This document shows positions 1-12,369 of a stretch of 64,000 nt of DNA, piece by piece (positions within the stretch are counted from its first letter, which is position 1; each line of letters opens with the position of its first letter). The DNA is from Bigelowiella natans CCMP2755. Taxonomy: Eukaryota > Cercozoa > Chlorarachniophyceae. The notes under the pieces are model-generated. The model saw nothing but the letters and a program-made list of their open reading frames with translations, ran no database searches and had not been told where the DNA came from. Made by a program: the position numbers and the translations under genes. Where the stretch lies: the NCBI GenBank assembly GCA_000320545.1, contig ADNK01001985.1:29166-93165 (forward strand), in the 5' to 3' direction.

Positions 1-1099
1 TCCATTTGCGACAAAGGTGGGGTAGGCACCATGCGGTTGATGGGAATGCATGAGTTGAGTTAAGCTTTGCAGGTCAAAAATCCTCAGAGCGAATTGATCG
101 AACCCGCGGTGAATGGAACTTTAAATGTTATGCGGTGTGCTTTGAAGTCCGGCGTCCCTCGAATGGTAGAGTAGTAAGCAGTAGTAATAGTAGTAGTAGT
201 AGTCGAAAGCAGCTAATATCTTGTAGATTGCCATAACTTACTCAATTAGCATGCGTGTCAATGAACCTAGGTTGTGACATCCTCCACTGCAGCTATTGGA
301 CCGCCGCAAAATGATGCGGATAAGCTTCCTGCAGATAAAGCTTTCACAGAAGATGATTGGAATCGAGACTCCACCGTCGAAAATGGGCCGTACGTTCTCT
401 CTAAAATTAACTTCTTGAAGAAGCATATTAAAATGCTTCCTTGGTTCGATGTCTGGTTATAATGGCAATGGCGATCATCACCGTAAAATCAGCAAACATA
501 ACCCAAAGGTACCGATTGAGCAAAAGGCTAGCCGAGGAAGCTGCTTGGGAGTTTACCAAGAAAAATCCAATGGTTATCTCCTGCCCTATCATCCTTTATA
601 ATATATTGTATTTATTACAACAACACACGTATATAATAACTCTCAGATTTGTTTGAGTGTCATCAATCCCTCATTTGTCATTGGCCCACCGGTGTTGAAG
701 AGAGCTACTGGTGTAAGCGTCGGAACGTTTGTTTCCATGCTGGTTTGTACACCATACGAATACAGACGTGACGAACAAACCAATAGATTTAAGAGTTCAT
801 CGTCGGTGATCAAAGTCAAGGATTTTGTTGATTGCTGTTGACAGAAAGGCGAACTAAAGAAAAAGGGAGTGCGCAGCAGCTGCTTCGGTGCAGTCGACGT
901 CCGTAAGTGCATCTACCGTTACAGCTTATTGCCAAACATTCGTGCTATATATCATTTTTGCTATTTGTATGAATTCATCAGGTGACGTAGCTGAGGCGCA
1001 TATTCGAGCATTCGAAAGCAAAGAGGCAATTGGAAAGCGCTTTCTGGTCAGCAGTGAGCAAAGTTATTCGCAGCTCGACTTTGCCGATATACTTCGAGG

Positions 1100-1132
<33 letters not shown>

Positions 1133-1466
1133 GACAACTACTTACTACTGCACTTCAGATTTTACTTTTATCATGATTATAATGAGTGAGTGTAATAATA
1201 TGTAACAGGTCGCGCAGAGTTCCAACGATTTGATCTTCCAGGGCATCTTAGTAGTCCGATTCGATACCGTCCAAGATACAGTCATGCACGTGCAGAGAAC
1301 TTGCTGGGGCTCAAATTTAGGTTGTGGGATCCACCGCGTTCCCTTATTGTCTTTTTCGTTGAATTTAACATGGATCTGCCAAATGCTAAACAGGAAAATT
1401 GAGGAATCTGTTGTGGACATGGCAAACAAGCTAATATCTAGCGGCATGGTAGATTGTCCGCAATAG
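1..1466 (+). CDS. Dihydroflavonol 4-reductase / cinnamoyl-CoA-reductase-like extended SDR, 3' part
   Basis: This is an NAD(P)-dependent extended short-chain dehydrogenase of the DFR/CCR/aldehyde-reductase family, cut at its 5' end by the window edge. The readable exons are about 1-16, 73-165, 271-389, 509-572, 647-712, 845-902, 982-1098, 1209-1320 and 1394-1466. They join in phase. Family hallmarks are present: ELIEPAVNGTLNVM, VVTSSTAAIG with the catalytic Ser region, Y-x3-K supplied across an intron as YRLSK, INPSFVIGP, and VDVRDVAEAHIRAF. The C-terminus reads IEESVVDMANKLISSGMVD before a TAG stop. The Rossmann GxxGxxG start lies left of the window. The substrate cannot be told; in algae this family usually reduces ketones or aldehydes rather than making flavonoids. 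An AATAAA lies 29 bp after the stop codon. Confidence 0.88.
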
Positions 1467-2374
1467 CAGAGATGGTGTTTTTAAGGAAGAATGCAATAAA
1501 GTCCTACACATATGTGTCACTAGTAACAATGCGTATGATACGATGTACATACGCAACAGCGCGCATCTATGTAATGATGTGTGCGTGTGTGCGAACTGTA
1601 CAATCGCATCTATGAGACGGATGTAATGAATTAATTAAATCTTTTCAATGGTCATCCTGTGTGCTACGACAAACGTGTGCGCACAGATGCACATGCAGCG
1701 GGCACTACGGCGGCTCTGCAACAAGCACTGCCTTGATTAATTGTCACTTTTGAGCATCTGCACAGCAGTGCATGTGCGTGTGTATAATAGGTGTGTGCCT
1801 AGCTAGACACGATTAGACGAACGGCGCGGTCAGTTGTTGCATGCGCATGCATACATGAAAACACAGCTGCGCACATCGCAAACATCTAAACATGTACGCT
1901 ATACGCTGCACTAGAACGTGCAATGACAACAAGATAGCACAGTAGGTCGATCATCTGCTAGATAGTCATGCAAATGCATAGCAGCAACGTCTAGACGTAC
2001 TTGCTAATCAACAATCGTATATACCAATAACTATTTGTCACCTGCGTGCAGACTTGCATGCTAGATCGCATCGAAGCATTCTAACGGACAGTTACCAGCG
2101 CTTGCATGCGATTAGCAGGAACTACAGCATGGCGTGTGGTGGACGATTGACGTAACATGTCCAGATGCCTGATGTGTAGCACAGGCAGGCTAGCATGCAG
2201 GGCATGTAAACGGTAGAATTACTGTTTCAACGACTTGTTCGAAATACATTTATCTTATAATTCTAATCACGGTATATCATCGGCTGTAACTGGCATTCTG
2301 TGCTCGAAATGGTATCTCTTGCCGTAGGTTACATCCCACGGTTGCAAGCTGTAAATGTGTGTATGTTCCCTTGG
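1467..2374. repeat. Convergent intergenic space with CTAG/GCATGC-rich repeat-like DNA
   Basis: No coding exon is visible. From about 1500 to 2230 the DNA is rich in CTAG, GCATGC and TGCATG words and differs in texture from genes and introns here. It lies between two stop codons (SDR on +, methyltransferase on -). Near 1619-1662 there is a segment clearly similar to 49423-49464, both reading CGGATGTAATGAA then TTCAATGGTCATC. It could be an old non-autonomous element or a fast-evolving 3' flank. Confidence 0.6.
1495..1500 (+). promoter_or_regulatory. Putative poly(A) signal AATAAA of the SDR gene
   Basis: A canonical AATAAA hexamer lies 29 bp after the TAG stop codon. Such hexamers are common by chance in AT-rich DNA, so this rests on position only. 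Confidence 0.35.
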
Positions 2375-3040
2375 TCTAAAGCCGCGTAAACGACAAAGTT
2401 TTGGTGACGGAATTCATGTATTTTACTTCCGGTTTGAACCCTAAAAAAACAATGTTTGTAAGAAAAGGTTCCAACTATTCGAAATTCGTTTGCAAATACC
2501 TTCCTCACTCAGCATTTGACCAAAGTTTTCTTTGATGTACGATGGATACCACGGTTCGTTCAATCTGAAAAAATATTTATTTCACGGTTGAGTGAATCCT
2601 GCCAAGCACCTTCACACACACGCACGCGCGAAGCTCGCGCGTTAATTCATCAATGGTGCTACTTCTCAAAGTTTCCGAGACTTTCGTCCAGAGCTAGTCT
2701 ATCCCTGATGATAGTGGTGAGAGTGGTGGGGGGGGAAGAGAGAAGAGGAAAATGAGGAGGAGGGGGAGGAGGAGAAGTATGAAATAATGTTGGGAGACAG
2801 TCTTATTTGTGAGCAACAAGCAAGATCGGGGACGAAGTGCAAATAAAGGGATGCATTGTTCATTAGCAGTCACTAATACTACTTTACTCGTATAACTACT
2901 ACTACTACTACTACTACTACTAGCAATAGAGCTTTTACGGTATTATCTCGTTACCCCAGCTGAACCGAGTCTGTAAGAATAAAAGTCCCCCCTGGCTTCA
3001 GTACACGTGCGACCTCTTTCACCACCTACAAAGATCACCA

Positions 3041-3073
<33 letters not shown>

Positions 3074-3685
3074 ATTATTATTATTATTATTACGCGAATG
3101 ATATTGTTACATGCTCACCATGTCAGTCAGGCAATCGGACAACAATTCAGCCACATATCATGAAATCATGGCTATGTGCCCTCGAGGGAGGGAGGGAGGG
3201 AGGGAGGGAGGGAGGGAGGAGGGGGACGGACAGGCAGCATTGGCGTGCAAACGGTGACTACTCATCATCCGATTGATTACGTACTTTTCGACGAGCTTCA
3301 GGCGGAAGTTCGTGGAAAAGATACACGGATATCACACAATCCTGAGACGCATCTTCTACTCCAAGTGCCTGCTCACATAAAACCACATACGGTGTGTGAC
3401 CACATCATATAAAATCATCACCATCACCATCACTGTCACCACCATTCTACCCTTCTGAACATATCATTTCCCAACTCATCATCGTTACAGAATCGACTTT
3501 GCTAGGTACCATTACCTCTGCTGCACTCTGGATGAAACGGGTGGGGCTATTATTCGTCGTTGTCTGCTTACTCAAAGAAGCCCAATACTTCATGTTTTCA
3601 CGAGCTTTCTCCAAGTAGAACGGGGAGAGATCGGACACTGTAAGATCCACCTTCAAGAGAGACCATGGTGCCGATAAATAAGTAA

Positions 3686-3723
<38 letters not shown>

Positions 3724-3924
3724 TGATAATGGCTGATCATTTCTTCGCAAAATGCTACTCACGGAACATCCTACGAAACGCGCGTATCAACAACATTTCA
3801 TGGTGTCTTCTGCCCTAATGCAACTACGATGTGTCTGATGACAATGGAGGGAACACACGCACGTTGGGAAATGAGTCTTTCAGGAACGTTGCAAATCGAC
3901 CGGTACCAGCTATCAAATGTGGTC

Positions 3925-3959
<35 letters not shown>

Positions 3960-6594
3960 GAGTACAAAAGCAACGTTAACACACTGTCTATTCATGTGAC
4001 TTTTGGAACATTTTGGCGTTGACAATCCAAATAAGAGCTGCAGTCGAAGCAGCATTATCTACATCATGTTACCTGCAATCTCTAATACTTTCGGAGGAAG
4101 AGTTGTGCTTTCTGTTTGTTTGTCCATAAATTCAGCGAATGGGACCAGCGTGGTTCTTTGCATTGAATCCTTGAAAATTATACTAACATGAGGTATTGCT
4201 AGATGATGATGATGATGATGATAATGGCGATGATTCCACAACACATACACACACACACACAAACACTCACGTAAAACTCAGGTGTCATAATTTCATTTTG
4301 GTTGAGCTACCTGCTTTCCAGAGAAGATTATTTCAGTCATGTGTTCGTATATCTCCGCAGAGTTCGAAGACATCCATCCATCGGTCTGGTAAAATAAACT
4401 CATCCTTACATTTCTTTTATTCATCATCTCTGAGAAGAGCGAGGTTTATTGTTTATACACGTACAATGAAAACTGTCGGGGGGTGGGGGGGGGGAGATTC
4501 GCGATGATGAAGTTTTTAACTAACTGCTGCAAGATCTGTTTCCATTTGATTTGGCAATAATGTGTGTTTGCCATGACGATAATGATGATCATGATGATGA
4601 GTGTGGGTGGCAGTAAATTTTTCATCCCTTCTGAAATACCTGAAAATGGAACGTCTTTCGGTAGTAGTCGGGATATAGCTGCTTGTCATCAGTGATCCAC
4701 ACATCCGTATCAGCGGTTCCCTCATCAGATAACCTCTTTTTCTAATTGGGATGGGAGAGAGAGAAGGGGAGGGGGGGGGGAGTGTCAGGAACACACACAC
4801 ACACACACACACATACAATATGTGTTTGTGTGTGTGTGTGTGTGATACAGTGTAGTACTACCGTTGTTGATTCGACAATCTGTTTATGGTGGTGCAAATA
4901 GCACGCACACTCTCTAAGACATTCATCATAATCACTAGTGGTAGCAGTAGTGGTAGCAGTAGTTAGTAGCAGTAGTAAGTAGTAGTGGACGTAGTGCTAG
5001 TAGTATTACGAGAATGTTCGACATCTCTGCCATTGCCTTTTGTGTCAATGAACCCAGGAACCTGTGTATGTGTGTGTGTGTTCGTGTATGAGTAAGAGCT
5101 GCTAGACGTAGGCGATAGAAGAAAAAGAAGAACAAAATATGGGGACTAAAGAACGTAGACAGTACAGTAACGAGAGCGGTAGAAAGAGGCACCATGGCAT
5201 GACCGAACTGCTTTTCATGATGGCTAATATTAATTCAAACCGTGGATTGAACTGGCGATGTCTCGGGTTCATATCATAGGGCATCTTGAACTTTCCTTCG
5301 TGGATCTGCATCATCATGTAAGTTATTGAGGTGTCCACTCTCTTTGGAGAATGATACAACGAAAGAGAGAACTACCCATTTCAGATTCCATAGCTGTGTG
5401 TTGATAACATCGCGTTGAACGTTTCCCAGTAACCTGCCAAGAGAGAAGTAGCAGCATTTAATCACCAAGGAGAGGAAGTGAAGATGATACGATAACAAGC
5501 TACCGTAAGAAGACAACCCTAACCATTTATACTTCCCCTGTGTGTTTGATTATTGCGGTTATTTTCACGACGTAGTAGTACCCTCCGTTTGCATCCGAAG
5601 TGCTTTTCAAAAGATCGCTCGTGAAGTCCGAGGGCGCAGAGCCCTGCGTTTGGGAATACAAGGCTCCGAGTACGGCTGTTCCGACAAAGAAGCCTGTTCG
5701 CCCCAGAGAATACGCCCAATATGCTGCATCCTGGGGGGTCTTGATACTTTCGCGAATCTGTTGGGATGGATCATCATGATTTTAAGAAAACAAGATCTTA
5801 TGATGTAAACTACTCAGAAGAGATCCAGGTTAGAGTTTATAGCTAAAGCTGGACTTCTCGCAAAATCCAGGTTCGCTTGCAACCTTAGAGAAGAGCTCTT
5901 CGGTCGTATCGCTGGTTTTAGGATCAAAAGGCTGCCAAAAACTAGCTGACTCATCAAATTGAAACCATTCTTTGTCCACCACGCCCGGCCGTTCCTTTAC
6001 GATAATATTAGGTTCATATGAAGATGTTGTTGTTGTTGAGGAGGGGGGTGAGGGTGGGTATCCTAGACGCAAGTGCCGGATAATTGCATGTTTTCCAGCC
6101 TAGATCACTAAAATGCTAAATGTTACATTCTCTGGCATGAGGTTCGCTTGAATTCCAGCAGAAAGAGGATGCTTTGTCCCTTGCATCACGGTACCAGCAA
6201 TGCTTGATGGTTGACCCCCCGCCACGCCATCAACCACGCTTGATCTTGGAATATGACTATATTTGAGATTCTGTGGATTTCCCTCGCAAATGGTCCGAAC
6301 AGAGGGATTATTCAAGGGCAGCAGCCTCTTTCTCGTTCGAAAGACGACAGAAGAAGGAGCAGATTTGCGAAGAGTTTGCAAATCCCTACCCAGGCAAGGA
6401 CTCCTTCCACAGGATGACGATGTCTGTTTACGAATAAAAATATACTTCAGGCTTACAAATGTGAGTAAGTTACCAAGAAATCGCAACAACGCTTGGATTA
6501 GTGCTGCTACCCTGAAAATTGTTGGGATCATCATAAATGCCCCGAAGGTTACTACTAGCACTGCAGCCATGCTGATTTGAACCATACGATTCAT
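2375..6594 (-). CDS. SAM-dependent class I methyltransferase with N-terminal hydrophobic anchor
   Basis: Sixteen exons join in phase into about 617 residues: 6594-6127, 6099-5884, 5757-5582, 5433-5376, 5341-5241, 5061-5010, 4735-4640, 4385-4311, 4169-4073, 3909-3863, 3652-3516, 3368-3285, 3025-2955, 2704-2663, 2564-2498, 2440-2375. The N-terminus is hydrophobic over roughly 50 residues, suggesting a signal anchor or organelle targeting. It is followed by a low-complexity stretch and a second hydrophobic patch (GFFVGTAVLGALY). The enzyme core holds YPDYYRKTFHFQTDGWMSS, then SAM motif I KVLEIAAGTGRFATFLKD, motif II VSDLSPFYLEKARENMKYW, post-II VISVYLFHELPPEARRK and motif III VLKPGGTFILTDSVQLGD. 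The C-terminus, NEPWYPSYIKENFG then KYMNSVTKTLSFTRL, fits a plant and algal UbiE-like methyltransferase family of unknown substrate. The start Met at 6594 is a choice; an open stretch upstream (6873-6712) could be an extra 5' exon. Confidence 0.85.
3184..3224 (+). repeat. (GGGA)n microsatellite
   Basis: Near-perfect GGGA/GGGAG tandem repeat within an intron of the methyltransferase gene. Confidence 0.9.
3686..3723 (+). repeat. (ATG)n microsatellite
   Basis: About 12 ATG units in a methyltransferase intron, close to the acceptor of the exon encoding SAM motif II. Confidence 0.9.
3925..3957 (+). repeat. (CA)n microsatellite
   Basis: About 16 CA units in the intron beside the exon encoding GTGRF of the methyltransferase. 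Confidence 0.9.
4794..4845. repeat. Compound (CA)n / (TG)n microsatellite
   Basis: A CA tract is followed directly by a TG tract in a methyltransferase intron. The two arms could pair as an imperfect inverted repeat. Confidence 0.85.
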
Positions 6595-7211
6595 GTTGAT
6601 AGTCCTGAATCGATTTTCCTGAGGATGCGAATTTGAATGATACTTCTACAGGAAAAGAAATAATTTCACCGCTGTGGATGTCACTGGTACGATTCGTATG
6701 ATTTCGGAGACGCAATTACCTTTTTCCTCGTTCTGCAACGAGTCCGCGTTGTTCTTGTCTTCTTCAGGGATAACACCCCTCCCTGTTCGTATCGACGGAA
6801 GAGGTTCGACGACGGTGCTCGGCTCTCGATCCTTTCGGGTAGATGATCTAGCTGTCTTTTGTGCAGGAAACAATGCCTATTCTTCCCTGCGACACGAAAT
6901 TAGAAAGAAGCGGATCCAAAAATATCCTTCACAATTCAGTGGTCTGTAATTGACGGTGATAAGAGGAAAAGATGGAGGCCAATTCTTCCTTGCGTCTTGT
7001 GCGTCGAGCGGGGATTTGTGGTCCGACGGCATTGTTATTGTTGTTATTGTTGTTGTTTTGATGATGGTGATAACAACCTGGATATTTCCAAATTAAAATT
7101 TCCTAATTCTCACCCCCCCCTCCGAAGCGCATAAGCGAGAACCCGTGAGAAGGAGCTCAAGATAACAACCTATTGTTCGAAAGCGAGCAACAGTAACTTC
7201 TTGCAGCGGAC
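6595..7211. promoter_or_regulatory. Divergent promoter region between methyltransferase and IMP4
   Basis: This 617 bp space separates two start codons facing away from each other, so it should hold both promoters. A minus-strand open stretch at 6646-6873, rich in Ser, Glu and Lys, could be an untranslated or alternative first exon of the methyltransferase. No TATA box stands out, and none of the CTAG-rich repeat is present. Confidence 0.45.
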
Positions 7212-8835
7212 ATGATCAGGCGCAATATCCGTTTGCGGCGAGAATACCTTTACAGGAAAAGCCTGGAAGGAAAGGAGCGCTCTGAATATGAGAAGAAGAG
7301 ACAAATTAGGAAGGTGTGATAACTAATGACCAGACAGTAATAATGCTCATCGGATGAGCAGAATACCCTGAATGATATTCACTAGGCTTTGGAAGAAGGC
7401 AAGGCCATGCCTACGGAACTGCGAAATGAGACGGATCAGCTCATGGACAACATTGGCTTCGATGATGAGCGTACAAAAGGTTTGAATCATTGACGATACC
7501 TGGACGCCCGTGATAACAAAGTTTCCGTCCATATTTCCCAGAGATGAGATCTACAATAGACGATGAGTATGCTAGCGCAGGAGTTGCAGGTATTATTTTC
7601 AGTGGTTGTGGTGCTTGTGGGAATGCTACCTCACAATCACACATATACCTATACCATTCACACCGTGGAAAATTTGTAATAACACATGTATTATTCATGC
7701 ACTTTCGTCAAATTTGGCTAAGAAATTTTGATATCGTGCGATGTCATGGCTGCAGACCCGAAGATTCTGCTGACGACATCCCACCATCCATCCTCGCGGC
7801 TTTCACAATTTGCGAAAGAGCTTAAGCTAGTGTTCCCTAATACACAGAGACTGAACCGGTCACAGCTATACATTTTCCATTCTCAGCCATACTTTTATTG
7901 TGCATGGAGACAATAAGCTTTGGCTAATGCATCTCATAAACCTTGCTCAGCGGGAAAACGCAGATAAAGGAACTAATGGATGCAGCACGAGCAAATGACG
8001 TCACGGACGTGATTATAGTCCATGAGACAAGAGGTGCACCGGATGGCATGATAATTTCCCACATGCCATACGGCCCTACAGCCTACTTTGGGTTGAGTGG
8101 AGTGATTTTAAGACATGATATACAGGTAGTAGATAATAATACACCGTCATCACCTAAGAAGACACACATGCACATAGCCTCAACCACACAAAATGATGTT
8201 GTTCACATTACACAATCCCACCTGCTACTACTACTACTACTACTACTACTACTGCAATTTCTTTTACTATTGCTAATAATAGTGCTACTACATTATTATT
8301 CTAGGATAAGGAAATAGGGCCGATGTCAGAGGCGTATCCCCATCTAGTAATGCCTCATTTCAGCTCAAATTTGGGCCTTCGAGTGAAGACCATCCTCAAG
8401 TATCTCTTCCCGGTATATGAAGAAGAAGAAGAAGAAAAATAAGAAGAAGAAAAGAAGAAGAAGAAGAAGAAGAAGAAGAAGAAGAAGAAGAGCGTGCTAT
8501 TATGCAATTCATGCATGTGGGGAAAGACTCGTATGGTCCTAGTTATGAGTCAGCATGAATAAAACGTATCATATATGTACTCACAAGGTACATCATTTTA
8601 AATATGCTGTTGGATATTGCCAAGGTTCCCAAGGCAGATTCCAGGAGAGTTATCACCTTTGCAAATGTCAATGACCAAATATCATTCCGTCACCATACGT
8701 ACAAGAAGCCCAGCCACAAAGAAGTAGATCTGCAAGAGGTATTAAACTTGCGTGAACAGCAATAGCCAACGATAATCTCTCCGACTGTCATGAGTGTGTT
8801 GAAAAGGATCATACAACAACAATTTAAAATCATAT

Positions 8836-8884
<49 letters not shown>

Positions 8885-9227
8885 TTGTATATACATGTGT
8901 GTGTGTGTGTGTGTGTGCGTGTGTATTACGGTATATGTTCTCTCACACAACACACCCAAACACAAACACAAGCAAGGCGCGCACAAAGGCTGAAGGTATG
9001 CATCATCATTTAGGCTGGACCTCGATTTGAAATGAAACTATACCAAATCAAACTGGGAACTCATGAAATGCGTGAGGCGGATGATGAATGGGTTCTAAGG
9101 TGCGTGCATAGAGATTTGCTGAGATCTTCATTAATGATATTTAACAGTACTCTTCTAATGTCTCCTTTATTCATTTCTACTATTCAGGCCGTACATGAAC
9201 ACTGCAAAGAAGCGCCGAATACTATAG
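7212..9227 (+). CDS. IMP4: IMP4, U3 small nucleolar ribonucleoprotein (Brix domain)
   Basis: IMP4 belongs to the Mpp10-Imp3-Imp4 complex of the small-subunit processome, which pairs U3 snoRNA with pre-18S rRNA in the nucleolus. Nine exons join cleanly: 7212-7313, 7386-7479, 7542-7589, 7756-7858, 7951-8125, 8305-8412, 8625-8738, 9014-9099, 9188-9227. The product is about 290 residues, the normal IMP4 length. The N-terminus [20 protein letters not shown] is diagnostic. The Brix core follows with [49 protein letters not shown] and [15 protein letters not shown]. It ends [20 protein letters not shown], again IMP4-like. Introns are 61-275 bp; several hold (CTA)n, (AAG)n or (TA)n(TG)n tracts. No frameshift or missing motif was seen. 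Confidence 0.97.
8422..8490 (+). repeat. (AAG)n microsatellite
   Basis: Long, slightly interrupted AAG/GAA tract beginning about 10 bp after the IMP4 exon 6 donor. Confidence 0.9.
8836..8921 (+). repeat. Compound (GT)n(AT)n(GT)n microsatellite
   Basis: Three adjoining dinucleotide tracts in the last long IMP4 intron. The TA-then-TG arrangement recurs at 26174-26234 and 63640-63706. Confidence 0.9.
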
Positions 9228-9933
9228 CTACTTGGAGCATGTGGATTTCCTCTTGCTAGCTTGGCTCTTACTTTGCGCCGGTATCTGCGACAACTGGAAC
9301 AGCATCTTGTACTTTGTGTCATCCCATTTTCGCGATTCAAGAGCATCGTCATGTTGTCAAATGTGCCCAATGACTGACATGTTCACCAATGTTCGCACCA
9401 TATGTACATGACAAAGTGAGTAACAATGGTCCATCAACTTGATGAAGTGATCATTGCGGCTGTGGCACTGCTTTAGTCGGCCAAAAAGGTTGATTGTCAC
9501 GCTATACGTACATTGTTACTGTGTCATTCTGCGCCAGGGAGAAACAGCACAGGATTGCGCCTCGATCAGCACATCTAGCTAGACACAGCGTGCATAGCAC
9601 AATGCATGGCTGCAACTTACGCGTAGCATATAGCTGCGTCAGCGATGCATGCAAGTCGATCGCCACACACATTATACATGTCGCTCTTCTTACTCTCTCG
9701 CACAATTAGTACGATGCACCGTTTGGCACTTGAAGCTCTTGCTCGTGTTAACAGATATTGCACCTCGTGTGCATACTTACGTCTGACGTATTATACCTGT
9801 CTTAGAATGCACTAGAATGGATATTCATCCAGACACGAACTTACATTTACTAAACTGATCTATAAGGATCGGCCGGCTAGTATATAAGATTTGATGCCGC
9901 TTCTGCTACGGTATGCATAATCATATGCAGCAA
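9228..9933. repeat. Convergent intergenic space with interspersed repeat copy
   Basis: This space lies between the IMP4 and TRP-channel stop codons and has no visible exon. The segment 9471-9785 aligns, as a diverged inverted copy, with 15365-15650. Shared landmarks, read on the + strand here, are TTTAGTCGGCCAAAA, AGGTTGATT, TGCGCCAG.GAGAAACAGCACAGGA and CACTTGAAGCTCTT. CTAG and GCATGC words are frequent. An AATGGTC motif is at about 9426. Confidence 0.75.
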
Positions 9934-10398
9934 CTATTGTCTCTTAGAATCCCAATGTTCGTGGTCTACTTCCTCGACCTGCAAGTACCTCTTTCCCTTG
10001 ACACTCACCCAATATACACAGCTTTTACACCTTCTCTCATTCCCCGTCATCGAGCGCTCCATGCTCCAGATCAGCCGTGCCTTCTCGAGCTGCCAACGTT
10101 TATCCGCCTCGTCACTAATCCGGGCATAGGTGTCCCCCATCTTGGCTATGAGCATGTTGACGAGGAGGACGGATAGAAGAACAACATAGATCAAAGCTAG
10201 GGAGGTAGTAAGCCTTCGGTAAGGCGCCAGTCGATACGTCTCCAGCTCAAAAGAGCCCAGCATTGCTGCAATACAGTACTCAACCTGATCTAGCAAGCCT
10301 TGATTGCCTTCGCCAACATTGACTCCCAGGAGGTGGAAGGATGTTGAAAATCCCCCAAGAAAAACGAACGCGATCATAAGGAACACTCCCTGGAAAGC

Positions 10399-10430
<32 letters not shown>

Positions 10431-11163
10431 ACGACTGGTTTGGACAACATTCGTGTTTGATGCAACGCTATCCCCAAGAAATCCCCCCCCCCCACCCCCC
10501 CCTCACTACCCCCTCATAATGCACGGGAACATACAACAATAAACGACTCAGTACTCACCATATCAGAGATGATCATGTTGTAGAGCATGATGACGTAGTG
10601 GCCGGTGAATCGAAAGCCAAGCAGCACCCAGAGGAGATTGAACCAGATCCCAAGGGACAATATCGAGAGGGCAGCATTTTCATCAATCACACTCCCACCA
10701 CTGATACGGCACCAGATTGCTATAAGAATTGAGAACATGCAAGCTAACGATGAAACGCTCTGGAGCTTTGCCACCCCGTGCCGCAGGACATGGTCCCGGA
10801 TGCTGTCGTGCATGTTCACCTCCCGTACATGCTTCCAAGTATTTCTGGAGGTGAGTGCCACCAGCAGGAGCTCAAACACAGCTCGAGCTCTTGATGAGCG
10901 TGGCAATAGAACCGCGATGAGGAAAACGATGATATATCCGATGGTACCCAGGGACTTTTTGACGAACTGGCGGCGTCCAAACGCCGCCCACTTTCTGTCT
11001 ACAAGGTCTTTGATCCGAAGAAGGGATATCAACTCAAGACGCTCTTGCAGGATCAGGTGCTCCAGAGCACCCCGTCTGCTAACACGCCATACACACAAAC
11101 ACACACACACACACAATTCACGAAACATGAATTAGGTAAAATTCGAATGAAACGTAGATGAGG

Positions 11164-11201
<38 letters not shown>

Positions 11202-12331
11202 TGATCATAATCAATTTGGCAAGCAAGCATGAGACACCACACCTACACATACACACATACACACATACACACACACACACGCTCTTACTTACACTTAACA
11301 CATAATTCACACCTTGTTGGATCTAATGGATCAAGTTCTTCCAAGTCGTATAAAGTGCATGTAACAGGTCCGTATTTCCAAAGCGTCTGCAAGAGGAGGA
11401 GGAGGAGGAAGAATAAGACGAAGACAAAGAAGAAGAAGAACTCAAATAAATTATGATAGCCCCTGCCGCGTCATCTCATCATCCAACGAAAATTAAAGAT
11501 GCAAGAAATTGAGGAGAGGCCACAGCAGCAGCGAATGATAAATGGGCTACCTGTCGGTTTGTTTCTAGGACGTGCTGAAACATTTCTTTAGATCCTACCG
11601 AAGCGGCGAGGGTCAAGCAAGATTCGCCCTTTGCGTTCCTCACCATGGACAAGTCGCTTCTTCGTTGGGGGAAGGGGGCATTGGAGGGGGTTTTGATAAT
11701 CTTTTGGCGGTTGGTCCATTCTTGCGCTAACAGGTCGTACATGTCCTTCATTCCTGCGGAATAGTTTTCCCATCAACATTGATACTGAATGCATGCGTAT
11801 AATTGTGCGTGAAGAATCGATCGATGACGTGCAGACAAGCAAGCAGACATACCGTGTATTACTGCCATGTGCATTGCTGTATTTCCGCAAAAATGATCTT
11901 GAGCCTCCATGTTAGCCTGAAGAAGGCAAACCATTGAACGATGACGACGACGATGATGACGACGGTGATTGTGATGATTATAACGGGTTCTTAGTCATGC
12001 ACAAATTGAGATGGATGTACTACAGACGAATATGCTATGTAGTGGCGTGAAGGCCTACTTACTACCTTTTTGTCGAGTAGGTAGAGCAAAATATCAGGCT
12101 GGTTCGTTGATACTGCGAAACTCAAAGGATACCCACCGTAATAGCACGGTTTGCCAGGAGAGAAGAAGTTGCCTTTAAAGGACGAGGTGGAGGGCAGTAG
12201 TTACATTCCATCACAATGTCACTACTACTACAACTGCTACAATTGTTAGAATCAAACGGTCAACCTGTGACTTCTTGGTGTAGCTGGTTTGGGCAAGCCT
12301 CAACCAACAGCTTTACCAGTTCTGAAAGAGT

Positions 12332-12369
<38 letters not shown>

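Noticed and set aside
6263-6580. 105-codon plus-strand open frame
   Set aside because: Exact antisense of the first methyltransferase exon.
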